Source of the DNA: Dermacentor variabilis
Taxonomy: Eukaryota; Arthropoda; Arachnida; Ixodida; Ixodidae
Direction: 5' to 3'
Assembly (NCBI RefSeq): GCF_050947875.1
Contig: NC_134569.1
Span: 34,551,277 to 34,615,276 of the forward strand
DNA length: 64,000 nt
Shown: positions 1 through 11,636 of the stretch, piece by piece
How the letters are laid out: every line of letters begins with the position of its first letter
Numbering within the stretch: the first letter of the stretch is position 1
Notes under the pieces: generated by a model
What the model was told of the DNA's origin: nothing
The model's input: only the letters and a program-made list of their open reading frames with translations
Database searches by the model: none
Made by a program: the position numbers and the translations under genes

Positions 1-71
1 GTATAGGGGGGGGGGGCTCTTATAGGGTGGCAACAACTCTAGCACGCATGCTCAAGCTCACTCACACACGC

Positions 72-72
<1 letters not shown>

Positions 73-111
<39 letters not shown>
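73..111. repeat. (AT)n microsatellite
   Basis: Uninterrupted alternating T/A run of about 39 bases. It directly abuts the left end of the tRNA-headed repeat that follows. The third copy of that repeat, near 43.1 kb, is bordered by (AT)n tracts on both sides, so the association is probably a property of the repeat. Confidence 0.95.
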
Positions 112-112
<1 letters not shown>

Positions 113-113
<1 letters not shown>

Positions 114-582
114 TGACATAAGAAGCCAACAGACAAAGTCGCCAAGGACGACACAGGGGAAAGTACTTGTGCTTACTATTATATTAAGGAGATGATAAAT
201 TAATGGAAATGAAAGTGGATGCAAAAACAACTTGCCGCGGGTGGGGAACGATCCGACGTCTTCGCATTACGCGTGCGATGCTCTACCAATTGAGCTATTG
301 CGGCGCCGTGCTCCCATGCACTTTCGGTGGTATCTTTAGGTGTTACTCCTCGAACTAACCCTGGGAGTGTTAGCCAGCCCCACCACCCACGAACCTTGGC
401 GACGGATGTGGAACATCCTTTCTGCCGCATGCGTCACGAGTACGGGATCTTTTTGGGTGAAGGCAACTGGTCAATATACTCACGCGTGCTACCTGAAGGT
501 ATCAATGTGGCCGCATTCGAGACCCTCGTTATGTAATGAACGAGAAGAAAGGGAGTTAACCGAGGGGCCCGATATTTATTTA
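113..582 (-). repeat. tRNA-headed SINE-like repeat, copy 1
   Basis: A unit of roughly 470 bases starting near the words catgacataagaagccaac and ending near gagttaaccgaggggcccga. The same order of blocks recurs at 43105-43567: 'aagaagccaac', 'caaggac.acacaggggaaa', 'taatggaaat.aaagtggatg', a reverse-strand tRNA-like head, 'ccctgggagtgttagccag', 'gtgaaggcaactggtcaat' and 'gaacgagaagaaagg'. A partial tandem copy follows at 583. The tRNA-like head faces the minus strand, so any RNA polymerase III transcript would run leftward. The short frames inside it are incidental. Calling it a SINE is an inference from the tRNA head and the recurrence. No poly(A) tail or target-site duplication was identified. 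Confidence 0.75.
234..304 (-). repeat. Degenerate tRNA-like head of SINE copy 1
   Basis: The reverse strand folds with a 5' GCCGCAA acceptor half, a perfect GCTC/GAGC D stem with loop AATTGGTA (A box), and a TCGCA/TGCGA anticodon stem. The T arm and B box are decayed: the T loop no longer matches TTCRANN, whereas the sister copy at 43231-43302 still has a paired T stem. It is a retroposon head rather than a working tRNA gene. Confidence 0.75.
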
Positions 583-757
583 TCATAGCATAAGAAGCCA
601 ACAAAATATGTCGCCAAGGTCAACACAGGGGAAATTACTTGTACTTACTCATGGAATAAAAGAAATGATAAATTAATGGAAGGCACAGCGGATAAAAAAA
701 CAACATGCCACGGGTGGGGAAGGATCCGACGTATCTTGGGAAGGATCCCAAGATACG
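583..757 (-). repeat. Truncated tandem copy 2 of the tRNA-headed repeat
   Basis: The sequence restarts the same unit (atcatagcataagaagccaac, then caggggaaattacttgtact and aaatgataaattaatggaa) directly after copy 1. It stops inside the tRNA-like head, where a 28-bp hairpin at 730-757 (12-bp arms, loop AGGA) replaces the anticodon arm. Everything to the right is unrelated to the family. Confidence 0.75.
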
Positions 758-1229
758 AAAACACGCACGCACAAGCAAGACTATACGTAAGACTTTCTCT
801 AAGTGATACATTGAATGCCCACAAAAGTGACACACTTCTTTACACCTTGTCGTTTCAGTTTAATATTAACAAATGTAGCTTCATCAAAACATACCGACGT
901 ACAAAATCGGTTTGTTTAAAAGCTGCTACCAGGACACTTGAGCATACTGTAGCAATTTTTCATGCATATAAAGGCAACGAAATATCCCGCAAATTCGGCC
1001 GGTGACCAGCGGTTATCGATAGCACGTGCGCACAAAGCTCCACGCGGGCAACAGCGGAGACGCGCGCATAGCTTTACGACAGGCGAATCAGTCAATGAAC
1101 AGAAAACCCACTTTGCCTCGCTACATGCCTCGCCTAGCATGGGCCGCTACAGGAGACGCAGATCTGTCTGCTAGTAACCACTTCTCGCGCCATCTATGAT
1201 TTCACTCTCAATGCAGCTGACTCGCCATG
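758..1229. other. No recognised feature
   Basis: Only short overlapping frames on both strands. No domain, RNA gene or repeat family was recognised. Confidence 0.5.
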
Positions 1230-2150
1230 ACGCATTTTTGCAATTGCTAGTAGCAAGGCTAGTACGTACAGCGGGGCGTGGCGTTTCTCGCAGCGCTCGA
1301 CCTTTCTGCGCAGGCGCGAGTAAGAGCGGATGCGAGAGACAAAATCTGGGGGTACTTGCTCTTCGAATATGTGACTCTGCCTAGGCACTACGGAGGAGGT
1401 TTCTTAGCGCGTGTTGTATGCGTTTGTCCCATAGACATGCCGGAATTGCTGAGTGCAGTCGAGTTTGTTTAGGTTCCACCACTGGCTGCCCGCGTGGGGA
1501 GGCAGTGGGCACGAACGCCCCATTTGGTGATCGCTGTGTCTGAAGGGGCAAGGTTCTCACTTGTGTTGTATAAGTCGCGGGTGGTTTTTTTCGTCGCGAC
1601 GCTAGATTGCATTTTTTACGAGCACTGCTCCAAGAGGGCACATGTAACCGGCAAACGGAGGCCGCAGGAGAGCACCTGAGGTTTAATAAAGAAGGCGGCA
1701 CAGGATCTCCAGGGCACCCAAAGGGTAGCGGGGGAATCAAAGCTGGAAGCAGGGCGGCCCCAACCCACGGACCAGTCCGGGTTCTAGCTTTGGTGTCCCG
1801 TCGCCGCTTTGGTGCCCTCGAGACGCCGCCTATATGCGAAATAATGACACGTTGTTTCAATTAGTAAAAAAAACACGATTGAATAAATATATTTACGTCC
1901 AGCCGCCAACTTGCGACGCTAAGTCCAGCACTACCGTGCCCCGCGACTTCTACCGGCACGCCTAGGGACAAACGCATACAGCACGCGCTAAGAAAGTCCT
2001 CCGTAGTGCCTAGGCAGAGTCGTATATTAAAGGAGCAAAAGTCCCCCCATTTCCTCTCTCGTACCCGCACTTACTCGCGCATGCGCGCAAACGTCCGGCG
2101 TCTCCGCAAGTTCCACGCCCCACTGTACCTACTAACAAATGTAAATACGC
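1230..2150. mobile_element. Foldback / MITE-like element with long inverted arms
   Basis: The left arm (about 1250-1440) is the imperfect reverse complement of the right arm (about 1955-2140). Matching blocks include GGGGCGTGG against CCACGCCCC, GCCTAGGCACTACGGAGGA against TCCTCCGTAGTGCCTAGGC, and GCGTGTTGTATGCGTTTGTC against GACAAACGCATACAGCACGC. The roughly 500-base centre has no recognisable protein. Arms of this length with a non-coding centre fit a foldback element or a large MITE. I could not fix the exact tips or a target-site duplication, because similarity fades beyond about 1230 and 2150. The many overlapping frames here come from GC-rich inverted arms and should not be read as genes. 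Confidence 0.75.
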
Positions 2151-3626
2151 CCGCCAGGAGATAGGTCGGAATGCCTTATCAGGAGAGTCGGCACTCCTCT
2201 TTACCTTCCTCCGTAGTCGTGACTATAAGTCATGAATAATAAATGTGGCACTTAAGTAGCGTGTTAAGCGAGTTATCTGGCGCGGTTAATGAGCAACTTG
2301 GCACTCGCCATGTTTCTCCACTAACATATTGTGCAGGTAGACAGATGATTCAGAAAGTGAAGTGCGGCAGTGTATCCAAGGTCGATCAAAATAGGTCGCG
2401 AAGCTTCGGGTGAAAAGTGGTTCAGAACAAACTGTCACCGACATCAGCAAGAGTGCTTATGGGAGCAACGATTGAAGTGCAGCTGTATGAGGAGGGAACC
2501 AACGTTGTGAAAGAAAAATGCCTTTTTCATTAAAACGAGCAGTTTGATTCCTTCAACGAAAATACATCGCCTAGTCAATTTTATATACGCGTGGCGAGAA
2601 AGGAAAACTCTATTTTACTTTATGACTATCGATAAATATCTCTTTTTAGCGCCCACCATTAGAGGGCCCATAACGCTGCTATCACATGCAATGCAAAGCA
2701 GCTCTCGAAGTGTGCAGGATGATGATGACGATGAAAAACTTTTTTTATCTCTCTTTAAAGGGAATTGTGCAGGAAGGCGCGCTCGTAAAGTTCACCTTTC
2801 ACAACACACTCTACGCACACGTTGTGTTGTTTTGCTTGTCGATGCTTGTCTGAATTTGGTGATGCGAGTGATTTCATTGTTTCTTAACCTGGTCAGCCAA
2901 AAGTTGTGAGTCCCGACAGCCAGATGATTGTTTACTTTAGCTGTTCTCCTGCGCGCGCGCTGGCTGACGGGCTTGGCGTCAGGCAATGGAACCAGCCCGT
3001 TACACCCAAAGCTTTTGCCGACTTTCACGAAAGTATGTTCTGTGCAGGGGTGCAAATTCGACACCCGTCTGGCTGACCTTCTGCTGCATCACTTAAGCTC
3101 GAAACACCCAACAAGTAGAATTGCGGGACACTTGAATATGCAGTTCAAATGGTAGCCCACCAAAACAAATTTCGCGCCTTTGAGAACGAAATGACGTTAG
3201 TTTTGTTTATGAAGGATGTGGCGTCACATTGTTTTTATTCCGCCGTATCTCTCAAATTTTCATACTGTTGTCTCCACGTTTTGATTCGTAATAAATCTGG
3301 GGCTGAATTTACAAAGATTCTCGTTGGTACGCGTTCTTGTACATTGGCCAATCGCCTTCGCTAATACCTATAGCCAGCATCAACATTGGCTGAAATTTCC
3401 TTTTAAGAACAATTCTCACGTAAGAGCTTTACGTGACTACTGGCCCTTGTGCGAAACTTATCATGATATATCTCGCTGGGGGAGAAAATCCTGAAAAGGC
3501 AAAGGCGAGTTACTAATGGGTTCCAAGATAAGAAAGCGTTCAGTCCGGTTTCGCTTATATCAAACATCGCTAATTAATAACAAACAAGCCACACTGTCTT
3601 CAATTTCTTTTGACTTGTTCACTATA
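2151..3626. other. No recognised gene; one shared repeat segment
   Basis: No protein domain seen. Bases 2378-2500 share interspersed words with 57139-57250 (ATAGGTCGCGAAGCTT, GAAAAGTG, ACGATTGAAG), so an old dispersed repeat lies here. A short A-rich GAT run (about 2715-2735) is present. Confidence 0.45.
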
Positions 3627-3858
3627 CCCGCGGTGGTTGCTTATAGGCTATGGTGTGGGGCTGCTAAACACGGAGGTTTCGGGATCGAATCATGGCCACG
3701 ACGGCCTCATTCTTATAGGGGGGAAATACGAAAACATTCGTGGTATTTAGATTTAGGTACACGTTAAAAACCCCAGGGGGTCAAAATTTTCGGAGTCCCC
3801 CACTGTGACGTGCATCATAATTTGATCGTGGGTTTGCCACTTAAAACACCATAACTTA
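3627..3858 (+). repeat. Ruka-like SINE with tRNA-Ser-type head
   Basis: The head at about 3627-3705 has an A-box-like GGTTGCTTATAGG, an anticodon-arm region containing CTGCTAA (a loop with GCT, a serine anticodon) and a B-box-like GGGATCGAATC. The body has the motifs GATTTAGGTACACGTTAAA, CCCCAGG.GGTCAAAATTTTC and GGAGTCCCCCACTGTGACG, then an AT-rich 3' end at ACACCATAACTTATT. This order matches my recollection of the tick SINE Ruka, described as tRNA-Ser-derived. A reverse-strand relative with the same body motifs is at 46381-46575. The head is mutated, so it is an old insertion. No clear flanking duplication was found. Confidence 0.8.
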
Positions 3859-6800
3859 TTTTAACTTGTTAATTAGTGCTATTGTTACTGTTAGAATTCC
3901 ACACAGCACTGGCATATTCCAAAACGAACCATACGTCGGTTGCGTATAACACATTCTTTCACACCGAGTTGCATTTTAGAAGTTATAGGTTCCGAGGCTG
4001 CGTAATTTACACCTGTTTAATTAAACGTCTTCAAGATAGGTATCGGCTGAAATGTCGAGCTAACTTGCAAATAATTCCCGTCAGAACTGGTTACTGTGGA
4101 GAACTGTTAATGCGCCATGCGATTTTAAATCCAGCAGCAGCACTCACGAAAGGCACTTGTAAGGTTGCGAAACAGATGACTATTCGCCCTCTAGCGATCG
4201 TAGGACAGGCTAGTCGTGGGCACGGCTTTTGCATTGCTCTCGGCAAGGAATTCAGTGCTAGAACGTTTTTGATGTGCGTCTCAGCCATTAATTAGCTGGA
4301 GCATGATCGCTACACTGCGTCATTTCTTTCTACTATTTTAAGCTATACGCAGATCCTTTTCGGCTCCCAGTCGCTGCTGTGGCATGATGACTGAGCTGAA
4401 AGAAAGAAGGCGCTACTTTGCTGAGATTACTCTGCGCTTAGAAAAACCCACCAGTATAAACTCGTTCATATTCTGTTTTTTTTTAATAATAGATAAAGTG
4501 GCTGTATTTGTGCAATCGCTCCCTATTGAAGCGAATAACTGATTTCATCAAAATGAAATTACAGGGAGGCTAGTAGCCAAACCAAAAACATAGCCGAATG
4601 AATTGTTGTCATTTTGTTTTGGTTCTTTTGATTATTGACGCCTTTTTTTTTCTTATTTGTTAGATTCTGCTTAAGTTATTCACAACGCTCTTGGCCTTAA
4701 GCTGCAATAGAAGGAAACGCGAATAAAAGATTGGCTTGTGGAAATGTACCAGCCCGTATAATGACTCGAAGGGCTTCATTGGAAATCGTTTGCGCTCCTG
4801 CTACAATTCTTTATTCCAGTGTTATCTGACTACGCCCGTTTGTTGAAGTAAGTCTCGAAAGGGAAGGGCCTTTCTTGAATGCTCTCATACTGTGCCTCTA
4901 ACGATGGCGAGCTCCCTATACGGCCCCATGCGGTCCTGACAGCGAATAATTCTTGCTCAAGGAAAGCCGTGGTTCGCTTCTGTCGTATTTAACTTAAGCC
5001 GTGTCCCCTATAATGACGAAAACATTCCCGTCGTTTCATTATCTTGAACATAAAGCTCCCTTACTTAGCGTGCTCTCCGATTTTAATAATGATTCTTCTG
5101 GGACCGCAACCTCCTGCCCCAAGACGTCGTGTAGAGTGGTGGCCTTCGTTGGGAATAGCAATGAAGCCCTCACTGAGACGCATCGGTTCACTGAGGGACC
5201 ATTAGCTACCTGCGCGTCAGCCGAAGGCAATTTCACGGAACGTTTAAAAGGCGTACGTATCGCTCAGTCGGAGCCCGATGTTCACTAAGTCGACCCGAAT
5301 AGTGGCCATGCGCAATGCCCAAGTAATGCGAAGCGATCTTATAACTCATACTGAAATAAAAGAAGGAAAGGAAAAAAAATCATTTGTTTCAGAATAGCAG
5401 GATGAGATAAGCTGTATGTTTACCGAATAAATATTGAGAAGGCGCACTCCTTACACGTCCGCTAGCAATACATATCATGACACGTGGGTTTCAATTGTTA
5501 AAGGAGAATGTATGTCTCGCTCGTGATAATTTACACATTTGAAGTACAGCTAAAATGAACGAAACACTGTTATGCGTGCGGCGTCGACCGTTATTAGCGC
5601 GGCCGCGCTTGAAAAGGCCCAAGAAATACCTGGGGTCAAAGAATACAAATACCTTGGCGTATGAGTAAACTAAGGCAATAGATATAGGGAAACACAGGGG
5701 GTAACAATAACAGCACAATAATAGCATCGGGGAAGAGAAATGCCGCCACACACCAAGATGCCGACTTAAATCAACCCTAATGGCATTAAACTGCAGACTT
5801 TTCCGTTTGAAGAGACTTTTGGGTCCTTGGCCAACAACGTCCTTGCAGAAATTCACTTTAAAAGCACCAAAGACTTTCGTTGAAGACAGGGGCATTGTTG
5901 GCCGTTATCAACGCTTTTATTGTTCCTTTCATTTCAATGTCGCTGTATATACGTATGTGTTTACGTCTTATGTTACGTTGACTGTTCTGTTGTGACTATA
6001 TGTGAGAATGCATTTACGCAATGTATGTATACCACCCGCTGACTAGAGACTGTGTTATTAGGCGACAGTATCATTTGGATTTTTTAGACGTTCTTCTACA
6101 TAACTGTGGAGACATTTAACTTGTATATTGTATGTACCACGTGTTCCTTACGTCGTAGTGTTACTGTGAAAACGTTGCGTGACAAGGCCTGGTGCTTGCG
6201 TGAGAAGGTTATTTGATTTGTAATCTTGACGCCTGTATGTTGTTAGAACCATTCAAGCGCGCCTTAAATTTAAGGCGCCGTAATCGGCGCCTTAAATTGT
6301 GCGTCAACATCTCCCTATATTATATAAATTAAAAAATTCAGCCATAATGATACACATAGCGCTATGCGAATACAATAGGTGAGAGATGCATCGGAGTATG
6401 GCGAAATGTATAATAGTTGTAAAACTTACATTGGCACAAACCGTAGTTTTCTTGAAGTCCGCGGCAATCAAGGCTCGATGGCAACCAAACAACAAGTTCA
6501 GTGGCAACAAATCCAGTGGGGCGCCTCGCATTGGGCGCGCACAGGCAGACTACAAATGAAGCCGTATAAGGTGATATGGACGGGAAAAATTTTGGGGTGA
6601 AGTAGGCTTCGACTTAAGGTAATTTCGAAGAATGGCTCAGGAACATGAAAGAAATGCATTGCGAAATTGTTCGTGCATCTGTACAAGATAAATATTTACT
6701 TACAGCGGTGCAAGAGAAATAGGACGCTTACCAGCAAGTGTGCGACCAATATACTAAGCAACATGTAACAAAGAACGTCAAACGCAAAGTAAGAGATTCT

Positions 6801-7534
6801 GAGACAATCTTCGGGGTGGCGGCAATGGAAAAGAAACCTGCTATGAATAACTATACTTAAAAATATAAAAGCTAAATCAGGAAAGAAACAATCTGTGATA
6901 ACTCAAAGGGAAGCTCTTTATATACTTTTCAAAGTGAGAACAGGATGACTTAGAACTCGTAGTTATAAAACCAGGTACACTAAGCAAGAATAAGCTTGCT
7001 GCGATAAAGCTAGGGAAACGGTGGAACTTGTTTTATTATAATGTGAGTACCTCTACGCATCTCTCGATTCAGACTCCACTGGCTTCCCTGAAGCCTATGG
7101 GTTCAGGGAGAGCAGGGTGAAAGCAACCGTGTACGCAATAATGATTAGTAAGCGGCGATTGGAGGTTTAGCGGGAGAAAAGCAAGGAGTCGACAAACAAC
7201 GCATGCGTACAAAAATAAAGTTCCCAGTAATGGTTCAGAAAGGTTGATGCTTGGATTTTTTTTTTTCGTTATGAAAAAGGCGAGGCGTTAGACAAAACAA
7301 GAAAAAGAGCTTGGTGGTGCAACCCACCGCCCCGTTTAAAAGGCGACGCTCATAGCATACATCCATCCATTCATTACTGACGGCCGTGCGGGTTCGATAA
7401 TAGCGACAGCTGCCACTGAAAAATTATTTCCGTTCGATTTACTTGAATCTACGGAATTTACGGAATCGCTGAGCAGTCTTTTGGGGCTACGCGCATTATA
7501 TGCCCTTTCGACAAGGTAGCCTTCGTGGCCTATG
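3859..7534. other. No recognised gene
   Basis: Reading frames such as 3876-4295 (plus, 139 codons) and 5491-5895 (minus, 134 codons) show no domain or motif I recognise and no codon pattern setting them apart from chance. The only structure noted is the palindrome at 6267-6298. The stretch could be decayed repeats or unique intergenic DNA. Confidence 0.5.
6267..6298. repeat. 32-bp hairpin palindrome
   Basis: AATTTAAGGCGCCG is followed by TAAT and then its perfect reverse complement. The arms are 14 bases with a 4-base loop. No partner element was identified. Confidence 0.85.
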
Positions 7535-7725
7535 TGAACGCCTTTGACTCGCTCAGGCTCTCCGCGTGCGTGCGCGAGCTCACCGCGGCTTTCCTCCCCC
7601 TCCCATCCCTCTCTTATCTTTCTATCATCCCTTTCCCGTCCCCCAGAGCAGGGTAGCCAACCAGACGGATTTCTGGTTAACATTGCTGCCTTCTGTCTTT
7701 ATTTGCTCCTCCTCCTCCACCTCCT
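7535..7725 (+). mobile_element. LINE 3' UTR/tail fragment
   Basis: Pyrimidine-rich sequence containing CAGGGTAGCCAACCAGACGG and TTCTGGTTAACATTGCTGCC, followed by CT-rich tail sequence. It matches the 3' end of the plus-strand LINE fragment at 62770-63164 (GGTAGCAAACCGG ... TGGTTAACCTCCCTGCCTTTC) and the tail at 53075-53158. Only the 3' end is present, as expected for 5'-truncated non-LTR insertions. Confidence 0.6.
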
Positions 7726-8770
7726 CATGTCACACCTACATAATACTAACAACGCTGCAAGTTTCAAAATAATGTTACACGTCAAGGTCTTCCCGTCCTT
7801 CGATTAAACAAAAGTTCGAATAACTGAAACATTATCATTTAATTTCCTTCGAGCGGTGCTTGCATTTCCTTACCGCTTAACACTGTACACGCTGTTCTTG
7901 TTTAGAGCATGCAGAGCGTGTGTGCGGGAAACGTCGCTTTAATTTGTTATTTATACACGCTGTTCGCAAAAATGAGCCCTGAAGGCTGTTTTCTGGTAAA
8001 GTCAACGAGAATGATTACTGTATTTTCTTGTGTAACGCAAGCAGATGTTTTTCTTTTCCTCAGTTTTCGTGCGTGTACGCTTTATACGAAGCTGGTTTAT
8101 AGCTCGACTCACTGCAGACTCGAACTGCGGTTGTACTACTAAAGAAATTACGCAAGCACTGGCGGCCTAGTGTGAACACATTTATTGTCGGCCACTAATT
8201 TTCAGGACACGGCCAATTCCAAGGAAATGCGCGACTAATCGGGCACCCTGAACAACGAAGTGCGACAGTAACATCGAGTTAGTTGTGTTTAGAGCACCGG
8301 CACATGCGGGAAATTCAGTTACAGGCTGTAGCACTGTGTTGTTCCCAATTAAAATTAAATTCGCATCAAGGTTCGTGATAATCGACCCCCGCGGATGCGT
8401 TTCGCGTTCACCCATCGCGCAGCCCGATGTCCGTTGCAGGTCGTCGTGAAGTGCAGATACCACGCACCCGGGTCCGAGGCACTGTCATTTTAAGCCGTGC
8501 AGCACAAAATAAGTGCGCAGCAATGTTGGTTTTTTGTCCACGCGTGAGCTTAGGCAGTGTCGTCCAGTAGTATAAGTGCAATGCCTCAGCACAGGCCCGC
8601 CCTTACTCATCACCAGAGAGATTGCCGTGGAGGTAGCAAGCGCGCACGCGAACTTGGTGTAAGCGTTCAAAGCATAGTTGGCGGCTGATCAGCCGCGGAT
8701 CTAATTAGGCAAGACCGTAGGAATTAGTTAACCAAGCTAGAACGCAATCTTGCTCCAACTATAAATTTTC
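7726..8770. other. No recognised feature
   Basis: Frames such as 7909-8142 (plus) and 8182-8463 (minus) show no recognised domains. Confidence 0.45.
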
Positions 8771-9112
8771 ATGGACAGGCAGACATTCTTCATAGCATTC
8801 TTAGCTTTCGCTGAAGATTTAGACAAGGTCTCGCATCCGAAATTACTGCTCCAAATCGGCGCAGTCTTCAATTCTTCTTTTACACAGTGCTTCTGTTCCT
8901 ATATTTTTTTATGTAGGGAACAATGTGTCAAATTGTCAGCAACAAGATCAAGTGAGTGTTTGCTCTTATTCCTAGCGTTTCCATTCGGCGTTCACCGAGT
9001 AAATGTCTTAAATCCCTCTTATTCTTCATTTCTATAAATGACTTGCCCAGCAGTTTCACTGTTCCAGTCAGATTATATCCGTGCAGGTGACTGCACGGTG
9101 TAAAAGACGGTT
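8771..9112 (+). pseudogene. CR1/Jockey-type reverse transcriptase fragment
   Basis: Translation from 8771 gives FAEDLDKVSHPKLLLQIGA, a decayed form of the RT motif (L-D-F-x-K-A-F-D-x-V-x-H-x-x-L-L-x-K). It continues with the CSY-phi-F-x-R-x-Q-x-V-K linker and TRSSEC. After a frame change a second piece reads ISINDLPSS, then RLY and CTVYKT, which correspond to the F-I-N-D-L-P and (F/Y)-A-D-D-x-T-V-Y regions. Only the palm part remains, with at least two frame changes and loss of the catalytic aspartate pair. Coding similarity stops at about 9112, where GAACC-rich sequence begins, suggesting a later insertion. It is a dead retroposon piece and not a host gene. Confidence 0.75.
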
Positions 9113-9118
9113 AAAACC

Positions 9119-11403
9119 GGGGTGTCGAACCGAACGTGATTCTGAACCGGAATTCTAGCCGGAATTGAACCGGAACCCGAGCCGATATTTCTAGAACTTG
9201 CCTGAACACGAACCAAATCTGAACACAAGAAGATAACAATGGTTACAGGTCCGGCACCAAATCATACAAACATATAGGGTGGAAACGGGTGCTCATACGT
9301 AAGCGATTCTTCGAAATAATTATTTTCACTCAGGGTGGCCCCCGAGAACCTCATTACTACTAACGAGTTGCGCTTTATGCGAGAGTGGGGACAGACGATG
9401 AGGATGTGATGGTACACTATACGGCCATCTTAACTGAGAAGGTTGCACATATGGACTCGGCCATGCTATCTGTGTTTCGCTGCTTCAAAGTTTAAAGGGC
9501 ACCGCAGACTCACCGTTTCTGTTGAAGCTTCCACTTCGGTCGTTGGACCAGCTATACTATAGACACACCGTAAACGCACAAGTCAGGACACAAGGGGCGC
9601 AAACAATAGGGTGTCCTCGACAAGAGAAAATGGAAAACCCACTTAGTTCATCATCACGGCTTCTTGTAACAATAATACTGTGGTCACTTATGAATGTCGT
9701 CACCTTAGTGCGTGACAACAACGGCTGTAAATGAAATGGGGAATGTGGTTTTCTTCCGTGCACGGTTCAACGCACCTTTGGCCTCTCTAACCTGAATACA
9801 GCGATCTTCCATTTCTGCGAATCATTCTCGGACCACAATATGCGTGATTTGGACAATTTTTTGTCTCCATTTAGTCAGCGCAAGGTATTGCGCCACATGC
9901 AGTTGAGTAAGGAATATCGTCTCTCTTTAGCATAAATTGTCTTTGTTCTTCGTTCAGAAGCATCAATGTCCTTACCTTTTTGCCTTACAGAAAAAAAACG
10001 CAGACATCTGAGCTATATGAGACTTGCTGGCTCCTTTTTTTTTCGACACACTAGACGCTAAAACATATCAACGTTAAAATTGTGAATCTGTGCTTTGCCA
10101 GAGTTTCCTTACCACCAGTTTAGTAATATTTACTTGAAAAAAAATGAACTAACTTGGTTGCTGTCAAGGCATGGAATTTAAGCCCACCCCATGAAGACAA
10201 AGACACTCTCACTAATTAACTGTCTTTGCTGCGTATAAAAAATCTCCATAGCTTCGCAATTACAGTCCTTAATTGCGCGTTGTTGAGAAAAGTGTTGTTA
10301 AGGCTGCTTTCCGATAGGTCACTTTCAATAATGCTATCGCTAGAATTTGTTCATGGTGGCAACGCGAAAGGTTTATCTGAGTGCAGCGCATCGCGCTTGG
10401 AACCAATGCAGGAAAAAAAAGAGCAATAGGATCCAGTCCGCAACCACTCGACCGCTGTTTTTGTGCGGAAGATCGACTTCCTGAACGAACACGCAGAGGA
10501 AGTCACTTATGCAAATGGTTATCAGCCGTTGAGTAAGCATGTCTCATCTTCGGCAGCCTGTGAATTCGCTTTTTAGGTTTAGACAAATAAGTATATAATT
10601 TGACCAATCGCATCATCTTTGGGTTTCTTCAAAATGGTGCGCGGTACTGTACTACTGACCTTTGCTCTTTCAAGGAACACTGCACACTCTTCTACATGCA
10701 TCGGGACCTTCTGTTCCATTTTCTTATTGCTTTAAGTACCGTCGGGTTCCAACTGTGATCGCAGTGTATCAAGGTGTACATATATTAAATAATGTAAAGA
10801 AGCATTTTGTCACCGAACGGCTCACGTTTTTAGAAGTTGGAAATATTTTCTATTCTACTCAATATGGGACGGAAGTTTTTCTTAAATATTCGTATACTAT
10901 TCATGTCGAAAACCTTGCTGCTGGAACACGGCTATAATTTTTCGCGTTTTGGCCATTATGGATGACATCGGAAAGGCGGGAAAGAGGAAGGACGCGTCTA
11001 GGCACTACACCGCGTGCCGCACACTTGTACAACGACACAAGAACATTATTTTTCTCTCCCATGTGCCTGAGGAGGAGGACGAGGAACAGCTGTATTAAAA
11101 ACACCAGTCAGTGAACGTCAGGAGAGAAATGCTTCTCCCCTTTAAAACCCATTTCCTATAGACCTGACAAAGCCTGCGCTTGCACCATGAGGGCAATTCG
11201 ATAGAACCCTGCAACATTTCACCATAGGTCAGGAATAATCTAACTTTGCTGAAGCCTTTCGCGAACCGGTTCAGTGTCGCGAACTGCTTCATGAACCGTT
11301 ATGAATTTTTGTTTTTCTGAACCAAACTTAACTGGGAGGAAATCGGAGTGCTCTGAACCCGAACCCGAACTGAAGTGACATTTTTTTTTAGTTCGACACA
11401 CTG
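9119..11403. mobile_element. Possible DNA transposon with GAACC-rich subterminal repeats
   Basis: The left edge reads GTGTCGAAC and the right edge GTTCGACAC, which are perfect 9-bp inverted termini. Just inside both edges, degenerate GAACC/GAACCGG words are strongly enriched: about 9125-9235 on the left and 11260-11375 on the right, in the same orientation on both sides. Clustered subterminal repeats are known in several cut-and-paste superfamilies such as hAT and CACTA. The 2 kb interior (frames such as 10226-10429 and 10662-10937) has no transposase motif I recognise. The left edge truncates an RT fragment. The two GAACC tracts could instead be independent low-complexity repeats, so this is tentative. 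Confidence 0.4.
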
Positions 11404-11636
11404 ATTGAAGCACGATCAGGTCGAAACAAGTGGTAATGTAAAGAAAATTAACTGGTGCAATAGCTCGCCAGTGGAATTCAACTACATGATATTGACAGTA
11501 TTGAGCGTGTCCAGAAAAAATTATGTATTTTCTTCTTATACAGTGTATGTCTGTAGACGGCCGTATGGTTGCTTCGTCCAGAACAGCTAGCTGCGCTTAT
11601 AAACTAACTCTCCAGAAAATGAGCAGGGTGACGGCT

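Noticed and set aside
1381..1860. 159-codon minus-strand frame, GC-rich
   Set aside because: It lies in the foldback element, with no domain; it is open because the arm is GC-rich and poor in stop codons.
3876..4295. 139-codon plus-strand frame
   Set aside because: No family resemblance and no nearby gene signals; the length is possible by chance in a window this size.
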